Source: AC-37 sp036382905 | GTDB lineage: Bacteria; Actinomycetota; Thermoleophilia; Solirubrobacterales; Thermoleophilaceae | NCBI GenBank assembly: GCA_036382905.1 | Contig: DASVPL010000288.1 | Location: 1 to 11,086 of the forward strand | Reading direction: 5' to 3' | Length of the DNA stretch: 11,086 nucleotides | In this document: in pieces, positions 1-6,368 of the stretch | Layout of the letters: each line of letters starts with the position of its first letter | Numbering within the stretch: the first letter of the stretch is position 1 | Notes under the pieces: generated by a model | Database searches by the model: none | Told to the model about the DNA's origin: nothing | What the model saw: only the letters and a program-made list of their open reading frames with translations | Program-made: the position numbers and the translations under genes

Positions 1-144
1 GGCCCGCTCGTGAACCGCGACGCGAAGCTCGTGGGCATGAACTCGGCCCAGCGCACCGACGTGCAGGGACAGTTCTACGCGGTCGGGATCGACCGCATCA
101 ACGAGATCGTCCCGAAGCTGATCGAGGGCGACGACGTCTGCTGA
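1..144 (+). CDS. Trypsin-like serine protease (S1C/HtrA type), C-terminal fragment
   Basis: Only the last 47 residues are in the window, and the 5' part lies to the left. The fragment opens with GPLVNRDAKLVGMNS and continues QGQFYAVGIDRINEIV. This matches the end of the HtrA/Deg protease domain, where the catalytic-serine motif GNSGGPLVN is followed by VVGIN and then by GFAIP(I/V). The catalytic Ser itself would be a few residues upstream of the window edge, so activity cannot be judged. The protein stops about 20 residues after the last strand of the protease fold, so there is no C-terminal PDZ domain, unlike DegP or DegS. Such proteins are usually exported or membrane-anchored and act in protein quality control (family knowledge). 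The stop codon (142-144) lies next to or inside the start region of the aconitase gene, so the two may be co-transcribed. Confidence 0.75.
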   Translation, partial: GPLVNRDAKLVGMNSAQRTDVQGQFYAVGIDRINEIVPKLIEGDDVC

Positions 145-178
145 GAGCCTGACCACCCAGATCCTCCGCGAGCATCTC

Positions 179-2098
179 GTGGACGGGGACCTGAAGCCCG
201 GCTCGCCGATCGGGCTGCGAATCGACCAGACGCTGCTGCAGGACGCCACCGGCACGATGGCGTTCATGCAGTTCGAGCAGCTCGGCGTGCCGCGCGTGCG
301 CGTGGAGCGCGCGGTCCAGTACGTGGACCACAACGTCATCCAGCTCGATTTCAAGAACCCGGACGACCACCGCATGCTCCAATCGATGGCCCGCAAGTTC
401 GGCGCGGAGTTCTCGCGGCCGGGCAACGGGATCTGCCATTACGTGCACATCGAGCGCTACGCGCGGCCTGGCGGGATCCTCGTGGGGGCGGACTCGCACA
501 CCACCACGAGCGGCGCGCTCGGGATGATCGCGATCGGCGCCGGCGGACTCGACGTGGCGGTTGCGATGGCCGGCTACCCGTACGAGATCGCGTGTCCGGA
601 GGTGGTCGAAGTGCGCCTCGAGGGCCGGCTCGACCGGCCCTGGGTGCAGGGCAAGGACATCATCCTCGAGCTGCTGCGCCGGCGCGGGGTCAGCGGTGGG
701 AAGAATCGGATCTTCGAGTTCACCGGGCCGGGGACCGGGGATCTGACGATCCCCGAGCGCGGGACGATCGCGAACATGATCGCCGAGCTGGGCGCGACCT
801 CGGCGGTGTTCCCGCCCGACGACGTGACGCGCGAGTGGCTGCGCCGGCAGGAGCGCGAGGACGACTTCGTCGATGTGGGGCCCGAGGAGGGCGCGTCGTA
901 CGACGACGTCGAGGAGATCGACCTCGGCGCGCTCGGGCCGCTGGTGGCGAAGCCCTCGTCCCCGGGGAACGTGGTGCCGGTGGAGGAGGTCGCCGGTACC
1001 GAGCTGGGGCAGGTGTGCATCGGCTCGTCGGTGAACTCGGGCTACGCGGATCTGGCGTTGCCGGGAGCTGTGCTGGCCGACCGCGACGGGCAGATCGTCC
1101 ATCCGGGCATCGCGGCGACCGCCACGCCCGGCTCGCGGCAGATCCTGTCCGCGATCGCCGAGTCCGGCGTCTACCGCCAGCTCGTGGAGGGCGGCGTGCG
1201 GATGCTCGAGCCGGTCTGCGGCCCGTGCGTCGGGATGGGCCAGGCGCCGCCGAGCGACTCGAACTCGCTGCGCACGATGAACCGCAACTTCCCCGGCCGC
1301 AGCGGCACGCCGGAGGACTCCGTGTATCTCTGCTCGCCGGCGGTGGCGGCGGTCTCGATGGTGGAGGGCAAGATCGCCGACCCGCGCGAGTACGGCGACC
1401 CGCCCGAGCTGTGCCCCGAGCCCGAGCTCAAGCCGTACGTGGAAGACATCCACATCTTCCAGCCGGCGTCCGAGGAGGAGGCCGAGCGGATCGAGATCCC
1501 GCGCGGTCCGAACATCAAGACGCCGCCCGAGCACGAGCCGCTGCCGGAGTCGATCGAGGCGCGCATAGCCACCGTCCAGCCCGACGACATCTCGACCGGC
1601 GACCTGGCGCCCGACGGCGCCGAGGTGATGGCCTACCGCTCGAACATCCCGGCGATCGCGGAGTTCACGTTCCGCCACCGGGACCCGGAGTTCCGCAAGC
1701 GGCTGGCGGAGTGGGGGAGCGGCTTCATCGTGGGCGGCGAGAACTACGGGCAGGGCTCGTCACGCGAGCACGCGGCGCTGGCGCCGCTGCAGCTCGGCGT
1801 GAAGGCCGTGTTCGCGAAGTCGTTCGCGCGGATCCACCGGCGCAACCTCGTGGCGCAGGGCATCCTCGCGCTGACGTTCAGGGAGGACTCCGACTACGAC
1901 CGGGCCGAGGTGGGGGACACGTGGTCGCTGCCGCGCGTGCGCGAGGAGCTGGCCGAGGGGGCCGACGAGATCACCGTGCAGATCGAGGGCGGCGACGAGT
2001 TCAAGGTCACCCACGACCTCGCCCCGAAGGAGCTCGAGATCCTCGTCGAGGGCGGGCTGCTGCACTGGTTGCAGGAGCACGGCGAGCAGGCTCGCTGA
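179..2098 (+). CDS. Aconitate hydratase, Aquifex-type
   Basis: Isomerises citrate to isocitrate through cis-aconitate in the TCA cycle, using a [4Fe-4S] cluster. At about 640 aa it has the length of the single-chain, Aquifex-type aconitases rather than the 900-aa AcnA. From the GTG at 179 one sees RIDQTLLQDATGTMAF (about 14-29), YVDHN, the GADSHTTTSG active-site segment, the cluster ligands C347 and C350 in CGPCVGMG, and the C-terminal swivel-domain motif NYGQGSSREH (522-531). The third ligand is odd: where the family has GSCTN, this protein has C280-I-G-S-S284-V-N, so the expected Cys is Ser and a Cys lies four residues earlier. The coordinates start at the first standard codon, but clear family similarity (LTTQILREHLVDGDLKPG) extends upstream to about 149. 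The real start is probably ACG 134 or CTG 149, since no ATG, GTG or TTG exists between the in-frame stop at 119 and 179. The enzyme family is certain; the start is not. Confidence 0.93.
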   Translation: MDGDLKPGSPIGLRIDQTLLQDATGTMAFMQFEQLGVPRVRVERAVQYVDHNVIQLDFKNPDDHRMLQSMARKFGAEFSRPGNGICHYVHIERYARPGGILVGADSHTTTSGALGMIAIGAGGLDVAVAMAGYPYEIACPEVVEVRLEGRLDRPWVQGKDIILELLRRRGVSGGKNRIFEFTGPGTGDLTIPERGTIANMIAELGATSAVFPPDDVTREWLRRQEREDDFVDVGPEEGASYDDVEEIDLGALGPLVAKPSSPGNVVPVEEVAGTELGQVCIGSSVNSGYADLALPGAVLADRDGQIVHPGIAATATPGSRQILSAIAESGVYRQLVEGGVRMLEPVCGPCVGMGQAPPSDSNSLRTMNRNFPGRSGTPEDSVYLCSPAVAAVSMVEGKIADPREYGDPPELCPEPELKPYVEDIHIFQPASEEEAERIEIPRGPNIKTPPEHEPLPESIEARIATVQPDDISTGDLAPDGAEVMAYRSNIPAIAEFTFRHRDPEFRKRLAEWGSGFIVGGENYGQGSSREHAALAPLQLGVKAVFAKSFARIHRRNLVAQGILALTFREDSDYDRAEVGDTWSLPRVREELAEGADEITVQIEGGDEFKVTHDLAPKELEILVEGGLLHWLQEHGEQAR

Positions 2099-2116
2099 CC
2101 GCGGCGCGCGGCCGCG

Positions 2117-2183
2117 CCCGAAGTCACTTCCGTCCCCAATGGGGACGCTTTTGACCACCCACGGCACCCGAAGTCGGTTCCGT
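2117..2183 (+). repeat. Two-copy 17-bp intergenic repeat, period 50
   Basis: CCCGAAGTCACTTCCGT (2117-2133) recurs as CCCGAAGTCGGTTCCGT (2167-2183), 15 of 17 bases identical and exactly 50 bases apart. The first copy contains the 11-bp palindrome GAAGT-C-ACTTC and runs into the terminator stem. The second sits inside a nested inverted repeat, with CACGG (2160-2164) against CCGTG (2180-2184) and CCGA against TCGG inside. It may be a local copy of a dispersed intergenic element, or two sites for an unknown factor. Confidence 0.45.
2131..2152 (+). terminator. Hairpin terminator after aconitase
   Basis: A perfect 7-bp stem, CGTCCCC (2131-2137) and GGGGACG (2141-2147), encloses the loop AAT and is followed by C and four T (2149-2152). 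It lies 33 bases after the aconitase stop. The U-run is short, so termination may be partial, but stem and position fit an intrinsic terminator separating aconitase from the tetR unit. Confidence 0.6.
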
Positions 2184-2256
2184 GACCAGGGGATCGGGCG
2201 GGTCGCTGCCGGTGCCGGGCGGCGCAAGCGGTGCGGTACGCGCACTCTCCCCTTCA

Positions 2257-2286
2257 CTAGAACGATATTCTAGAATCTGATTCTAG
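2257..2286. promoter_or_regulatory. Two overlapping palindromic operators upstream of tetR-family gene
   Basis: In an AT-rich island unlike the rest of the window, two 17-bp palindromes of the form CTAGAA-N5-TTCTAG overlap. The first spans 2257-2273 and the second 2270-2286. They share the central TTCTAGAA, and their centres are 13 bp apart. The second extends to CTAGAAT-CTG-ATTCTAG (7-3-7, perfect). The outermost arms, TTCACTAGAA (2253-2262) and TTCTAGTGAA (2281-2290), also pair perfectly over 10 bp. Size and symmetry fit TetR-family operators. The position, 21 bases before the ATG of the regulator, predicts autorepression of the regulator/crotonase pair. The -10 and -35 boxes are not clear, though TATTCT (2266-2271) or TAGAAT (2271-2276) could serve as a -10 inside the operator. 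Confidence 0.75.
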
Positions 2287-2307
2287 TGAAAGTGAGTGTG
2301 CGACACG

Positions 2308-3009
2308 ATGCCGCTGCGGCGAACCGAGCCTGATCAGCCGGGCCACTGGACCGAGCAACCGCCCGGTGAGAGCCCGGTCCCGCGCGGGCGCGGCGGTCGT
2401 GAGCATCCGCAGCGCGGGATCTCGCGCGCGCGGCGCGGCCGGCGTGGCGACATCCTCGACGCCGCCCTCACGCTCTTCAACTCGACCGGCTACGCGCGAA
2501 CCGGCGTGCAGGACATCGCCTGGGAGGCGAAGGCGAGCGTCGGCAGCATCTACCACCACTTCGGCGGCAAGGAGGAGATCGCCGCGGCCCTGTACGTCGA
2601 GGGCCTGCGCGACTATCACCGCGGTCTGCTGCGCGAGCTCGAGCTGAGGGAGCGGGAGAGCGCTCAGGTGGCGGTCGAGCGGCTGGTCGTGAACCACCTG
2701 CGCTGGGTCGAGCGCAACCGGGAGCTCGCGCGCTTCCTGCTGACCAGTCGCGACCCCGAGGTCGTCGGCGCCAGCGACTCGGAGCTCGCGGGGATGAACG
2801 CGAGGATCTTCGAGGCGGTCGGAAGCTGGATCGAGCGCTGGGTCGCCGCGGGTGCGATCCGCCCGATGCCGCTCGGCCTCTTTCACGCGGTGGTCCTCGG
2901 GCCGAGTCAGGAATTCGCGCGGCACTGGGTCGCCGGACGTATGAAGGTGACTATCGACGAGGCCGAGACCGTCCTGGCGGAGGCGGCCTGGAAGGCGGTG
3001 GAGGCATGA
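2308..3009 (+). CDS. TetR-family transcriptional regulator
   Basis: A DNA-binding repressor-type regulator of 233 aa. An unusual basic, Pro/Gly/Arg-rich tail of about 45 residues, probably disordered, precedes the TetR helix-turn-helix at about 49-95. There ILDAALTLFNSTGYARTGVQDIA is followed by the recognition-helix signature SVGSIYHHFGGKEEIAAALY. The remaining 140 residues are helical and would bind a ligand and dimerise. I place the start at ATG 2308, with AGTGAG (2291-2296) at suitable distance; GTG 2296 is in frame and adds four residues but has no ribosome site at normal spacing. It overlaps the crotonase gene by ATGA (3006-3009), so the two are translated together. Two overlapping palindromes just upstream are the likely binding sites. 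The ligand is unknown, but the acyl-CoA enzyme partner suggests an acyl-CoA or aromatic-acid derivative (inference). Confidence 0.9.
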   Translation: MPLRRTEPDQPGHWTEQPPGESPVPRGRGGREHPQRGISRARRGRRGDILDAALTLFNSTGYARTGVQDIAWEAKASVGSIYHHFGGKEEIAAALYVEGLRDYHRGLLRELELRERESAQVAVERLVVNHLRWVERNRELARFLLTSRDPEVVGASDSELAGMNARIFEAVGSWIERWVAAGAIRPMPLGLFHAVVLGPSQEFARHWVAGRMKVTIDEAETVLAEAAWKAVEA

Positions 3010-3833
3010 CGACCTACTCATCCCTGGTGGCCGACGCTCGCGCGACGGAGCGCGCGCTCGTCCGCGTCGAACGCGCGGACGCGCACGCGGTGGTGACGAT
3101 GGACGACCCAGGGACGCTCAACGCGCTCAGCGCGCCGATGACGGTCCAGCTCCTCCAGGCGCTCGCCGAGCTGGTCGAGGACGACGCCGTCCGCGCGGTC
3201 GTCCTCACCGGGACCGACCCCGGCTTCTCGGCCGGCGGCGACCTGCGCCTGATGCGCGACCACGCGCACCCGATGGTCGACGACTCCGACGGCGGCGCCA
3301 CCGAGACGTGGCGCTGGATCCGCCGCCAGTTCGGCGGCGTGAGCCGGACGATCGTGAAGGCCGACAAGCCGTTCGTGGCCGCGCTGAACGGTGCGGCGGC
3401 CGGCGTCGGCCTCGCGTTCGCGCTCGCCTGCGACGTGATCGTCGCCTCCGAGCGCGCGCACATCGTGCCGGCGTTCGGGCGGATCGGCCTCGTGCCCGAG
3501 GTCGGGAACTCCTGGCTGATGACGCGCCGGCTCGGCTACCAGCGCGCGTTCGAGCTGTTCGCCGAGGGCCGCACGCTCACCGGCGCCGAGGCGGCCGAGC
3601 TGGGCCTCGTGAACGAGGTGGTCGCGCACGACGAGCTGATGCCGGCCGCGCTCGCTCACGTCGAGCGGATGGCGAAGCTCCCGCCGCACGTCGTGCCGAT
3701 GACGAAGTCGCTGCTTCGCCAGACCGCGGACATGACCTGGGACCAGGCGATCGCCATGGAGGAGTTCGCCGAGCCGATGTGCTTCACGACGACCGGTCAC
3801 CGGGATGCGGTAAACGAGCTGCTTTCGCGTTAA
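3006..3833 (+). CDS. Enoyl-CoA hydratase/isomerase (crotonase) family protein, probably not a classical hydratase
   Basis: At 275 aa it is a full-length crotonase-fold enzyme acting on acyl-CoA thioesters in the cytoplasm. The oxyanion-hole segments are present: FSAGGDLRLM (A76-G77-G78-D79) and NGAAAGVGLAFALACD (about 128-142). Both hydratase glutamates are missing. The residue matching rat Glu144 is A137 and the one matching Glu164 is F157. An acidic residue, E165 in GLVPEVGNSW, occupies the position used as the catalytic Asp in PaaG-type isomerases (GLxPDxGG). A delta3,delta2-enoyl-CoA or PaaG-like isomerase, or another crotonase reaction, therefore fits better than hydration; this is my alignment by eye. 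The start is ATG 3006, overlapping the tetR stop, with GAAGG at 2991-2995. The pairing predicts control by that regulator. Confidence 0.88.
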   Translation: MTTYSSLVADARATERALVRVERADAHAVVTMDDPGTLNALSAPMTVQLLQALAELVEDDAVRAVVLTGTDPGFSAGGDLRLMRDHAHPMVDDSDGGATETWRWIRRQFGGVSRTIVKADKPFVAALNGAAAGVGLAFALACDVIVASERAHIVPAFGRIGLVPEVGNSWLMTRRLGYQRAFELFAEGRTLTGAEAAELGLVNEVVAHDELMPAALAHVERMAKLPPHVVPMTKSLLRQTADMTWDQAIAMEEFAEPMCFTTTGHRDAVNELLSR

Positions 3834-3863
3834 CCGGGCGCGCTCGCGGGGTACGCCCGCGCC

Positions 3864-4544
3864 ATGCTCAAGCGATTCGTACTGCTCACGCTGGTCCTCG
3901 CACTCGTTGCGCCCGCGAGCGCGAGCGCCGAGGTCACGATCAAGGTCGGCGGCAGCAAATACCGCGAGGTGCTCTACCCCGGCAGCTTCAGGATCAAGGG
4001 CAAGACCGGCACCTACCGGGGTGCCGTAAAGCTCGAGGTCGACGAGTTCCCGTTCGATGGCGCCTACGCCGACGGCGGCACCGTCAACACGACCGACAAG
4101 GGCGAGTACGTGTTCCCGAACGTCGCGCCCACGCGCAACGCGCGGATCCGGGCCCGTGCCGGCAGCGAGGTGAGCAAGGCCACGACGGTGTTCGTCCACC
4201 CGGGCGTGAAGCGTAAGGAGCGACTCGTGGCCGACTTCCGCGTGAAGGTGAGCTTCGCGTACCTCGGCCACCCGGGCTTCGCGCCGCCCGCCGACAGCTT
4301 CTTCGTCTACATGATCAAGAACCGCGAGAAGCGGATCACGCGTCTCGGCGGCGCGCGCACGATGGCGCAGATCGGCGACGGGCGGTGGCGCTTCTCAGGG
4401 ATCGTGAAGCTCCCGTCGGGACGCAACTACAAGTACGGGCTCCTCTACTGCACGCGCGGGCTGTCCGCGGCGGGGTACGGCCGCTTCTACCGGATCGACC
4501 GCTCCTGCGGCGACAAGGTCATTCCGTTCCCGAACGGGTACTGA
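3864..4544 (+). CDS. Secreted protein of unknown function with a beta-sandwich-like region
   Basis: 226 aa with a clear Sec signal peptide: MLKR, a hydrophobic core FVLLTLVLALVA, and a likely cut after ASA at residue 22. The mature part is basic and strand-rich. Residues about 50-110, with the pattern KLEVDEFPFDG, then TDKGEYVF, then PTRNARIRARAG, resemble the Ig-like or carboxypeptidase-regulatory-like domains seen in exported actinobacterial proteins (recalled resemblance, not a search). The C-terminal third has two cysteines, C196 and C215, that could form a disulfide, and a Tyr/Arg-rich strand pattern. There is no catalytic motif. It starts 30 bases after the crotonase stop with no good ribosome site. 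Its last 26 bases overlap the 3' end of the opposite gene. Export is well supported; the function is unknown. Confidence 0.75.
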   Translation: MLKRFVLLTLVLALVAPASASAEVTIKVGGSKYREVLYPGSFRIKGKTGTYRGAVKLEVDEFPFDGAYADGGTVNTTDKGEYVFPNVAPTRNARIRARAGSEVSKATTVFVHPGVKRKERLVADFRVKVSFAYLGHPGFAPPADSFFVYMIKNREKRITRLGGARTMAQIGDGRWRFSGIVKLPSGRNYKYGLLYCTRGLSAAGYGRFYRIDRSCGDKVIPFPNGY

Positions 4545-4842
4545 GCCGGCGCTCGATCGAGGCGACCTTGTCGTCGAGCGTCTGGTCCGGCCGGTCGCGG
4601 CGCTCGTCGAGCTTCAGCACGGTGTAGACCCGCGGCACGTCCATCTCGAACGGCACGGCGTGCAGCTCGCCGACCACGCGAAGGATGTCCTCGGTCGAGC
4701 CCTCGAGCGACGTGCCCATCGCGTGCATCCGGTAGCGCACGGCGTCCTGCGCCGCCAGGCGGCGCTGGATCTCGGCGATGTACTCGCCCGCGCTCGGGTC
4801 CGGGCGGCCGAGGGCGATCACGGTGAGGTCCGCGGTGGCTAT
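4519..4842 (-). CDS. MTH1187/YqgV-type thiamine-binding-family protein
   Basis: A 107-aa protein of the MTH1187 (YqgV, formerly DUF77) family, small ferredoxin-like-fold proteins, some of which bind thiamine. Family hallmarks in order: ADLTVIALGRPD (strand 1), YIAEIQRRL, YRMHAMGTSLEGS (the MGT-xEG signature), VVGELHAVPFEM, RVYTVLKLDERRD, and a final helix DKVASIERRL. Length and order match the family. No ATG, GTG or TTG stands where the fold begins. A GGAG ribosome site (4852-4849) lies six bases before an ATA codon (4842-4840) exactly where Met is expected. The first standard start, GTG 4821, would remove most of strand 1 and has no such site. The ATA overlaps the TAG stop of the dehydrogenase gene upstream (ATAG), so the pair looks translationally coupled. 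The 3' end overlaps the convergent secreted-protein gene. A role in thiamine handling is inferred from family only. Confidence 0.8.
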   Translation of the reverse strand: MATADLTVIALGRPDPSAGEYIAEIQRRLAAQDAVRYRMHAMGTSLEGSTEDILRVVGELHAVPFEMDVPRVYTVLKLDERRDRPDQTLDDKVASIERRLSTRSGTE

Positions 4843-6341
4843 GGCGAGCTCCAGGCCGGCGCGGGCCGGTAGCGCTCCTCGCGGCGCTCGCGCCAGATGC
4901 CGTCGAGCGTCACGGCCGCCTGCTCGCCGTCCCACTCGGACGGTCCGCGCGGGTGGTTCATGCCGAGCTTGAGCCCGAGGTCGACGTCCTCGATCGACCC
5001 GACGCCCTCCGCCACGGCGAACCCCGCCTCGTTCACGAGCTGCGCCACGATCCGGCCGAGCACGAGCCCCGGCGCGTCGCGCACCCACTCGCGGTGGAAG
5101 CCGAGCGCGCGGAAGAAGTCGTCGGCCGCGTCGGCGACCGGGTCCGGGGTGGTGGGCAGGCGGGTGAGCTCAACTAGGTCGCCGAGCGGCACGATCGCAT
5201 GGAACCCGCACGCGTGCGGATTGCCGCGCGCGGCCAGGCTGCGGTCCGCGCAGACGGCGATCATCGGCGGCCCCTGGGGGAGGTCGCCGGCGTCGGTCAC
5301 GGGCGCGGGCACGCTCGCGTCGACGATCAGCTCCGGCTCCTCGAGTCCGCCGACCGCGACGAGCTGACGCGCGTCGAAGCCCGCGCGCGCGGCACGCTCG
5401 CGCAGCTCGCGCGCCAGCGGTCCCGCGCCCTCGATCGCCACGACGCGGCCCTCGCCGCCGCCCGGCTCGGGCGCGGGCGGGTCGTCGGGGCGCCCGGGCG
5501 GGTACTCGTACCAGCCGCGCCCCGTCTTCCGCCCGAGCCGGCCCGCGGCGACCATCCGCGCCTGAAGCGGGCTCGGCTTCCAGCGCGGCTCGCCGAAGCT
5601 CTGCTCGGTGAACGACTTGGCCACCTCGAAGCCGACGTCGATCCCGACCAGGTCCATCAGCTCGAACGGGCCCATCCGGAAACCGCCGCCGAGGCGCACG
5701 ATGCGGTCGATCTGCTCGTGAGTGGCGACCCCCTCCTGGAGCAGTCGCAGCGACTCCGCGCCGAACGGGCGGTTGCAGCGGTTTACGAGGAAGCCGGGGC
5801 CGTCGTAGGCACGGATCGGCGTCTTTCCCATCCGCTCCACGACCTCCCAGGCCACGGCCATCGCCTCGTCGCCGGTCTGCTCCGCGGGAATCACCTCGAC
5901 GAGCGCCATCAACGGCGGCGGGTTGAAGAAGTGCATTCCGACGACGTTCTCCGGCCGCGCAGCCGCGCCGGCGAGCGACGTGATGAGGATCGAGGACGTG
6001 TTCGTGGCGAGGATCGCCTCGGGCGCAATCGCGGAGAGCTGCTCGAAGAGCTCCCGCTTCAGCTCCGGTCGCTCCGGTGCGGCCTCGATGACGAGGTCGC
6101 ACCGAGAGAGGTCCTCGAGGGTGGGCGCGAGGCGCAGCCACTGGTCGGCATCCAGACTCCAGCGCCCCTTCTCGGCCCCCTTGGCGATCCCGGCACGCAG
6201 ACGCTCGGCCCCGCGCTCGAGCGCCTCTGGGACCGGATCGTGCAGCCACGTCTCGATGCCCGCGGTGCAGCCCAGCTGCGCGATCCCGGAGCCCATCGTC
6301 CCGGCTCCGACGACCCCGATTCGGCGCGTTGCTACGGTCAT
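4839..6341 (-). CDS. 3-hydroxyacyl-CoA dehydrogenase, PaaH/FadB2-like, two C-terminal domains
   Basis: Oxidises 3-hydroxyacyl-CoA to 3-ketoacyl-CoA with NAD+, the third step of beta-oxidation and of the phenylacetate/adipate-type routes; cytoplasmic. The 500-aa product has the N-terminal Rossmann domain with VGAGTMGSGIAQ (G12, G14, G17), the segment LATNTSSI, the catalytic His137 in MHFFNPPPLMALVEVI with its partner E149, and GPGFLVNR. The first C-terminal HCDH domain (about 185-280) ends GRKTGRGWYEYP. A region of about 115 residues (285-400) looks like a degenerate alpha/beta domain. The second HCDH domain (about 405-490) carries RDAPGLVLGRI and LGLKLGMNHPRGP. This layout is typical of PaaH-like enzymes. 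The start is ATG 6341-6339, with only a weak GAGCGA ahead. It is the first gene of a two-gene unit, and its stop TAG (4841-4839) overlaps the putative start of the next gene. Whether the substrate is a fatty acyl or a phenylacetate intermediate cannot be told. Confidence 0.93.
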   Translation of the reverse strand: MTVATRRIGVVGAGTMGSGIAQLGCTAGIETWLHDPVPEALERGAERLRAGIAKGAEKGRWSLDADQWLRLAPTLEDLSRCDLVIEAAPERPELKRELFEQLSAIAPEAILATNTSSILITSLAGAAARPENVVGMHFFNPPPLMALVEVIPAEQTGDEAMAVAWEVVERMGKTPIRAYDGPGFLVNRCNRPFGAESLRLLQEGVATHEQIDRIVRLGGGFRMGPFELMDLVGIDVGFEVAKSFTEQSFGEPRWKPSPLQARMVAAGRLGRKTGRGWYEYPPGRPDDPPAPEPGGGEGRVVAIEGAGPLARELRERAARAGFDARQLVAVGGLEEPELIVDASVPAPVTDAGDLPQGPPMIAVCADRSLAARGNPHACGFHAIVPLGDLVELTRLPTTPDPVADAADDFFRALGFHREWVRDAPGLVLGRIVAQLVNEAGFAVAEGVGSIEDVDLGLKLGMNHPRGPSEWDGEQAAVTLDGIWRERREERYRPAPAWSSP

Positions 6342-6368
6342 TCGCTCAGCGGATCCAAGGCGGCCAGG

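Noticed and set aside
98..1678. Long minus-strand open frame opposite aconitase (526 codons)
   Set aside because: Composition is Arg/His/Leu/Val-rich with no family motif, as expected for antisense frames of high-GC genes. Aconitase on the other strand is unmistakable.
2257..3021. Minus-strand open frame opposite the tetR-family gene, ending in the operator region
   Set aside because: Antisense shadow. The TetR helix-turn-helix in the + frame is clear, and no promoter or ribosome site supports the reverse frame.
3845..3861. CGCGGG/CCCGCG hairpin as a terminator between crotonase and secreted-protein genes
   Set aside because: Stem of six with a five-base loop but no T-run, and it lies immediately before the next start codon. 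Such stems are frequent by chance at this GC content.
3018..4271. Long minus-strand open frame across the crotonase and secreted-protein genes
   Set aside because: It spans two real genes of the other strand, has Arg/His-rich composition and no recognisable domain.
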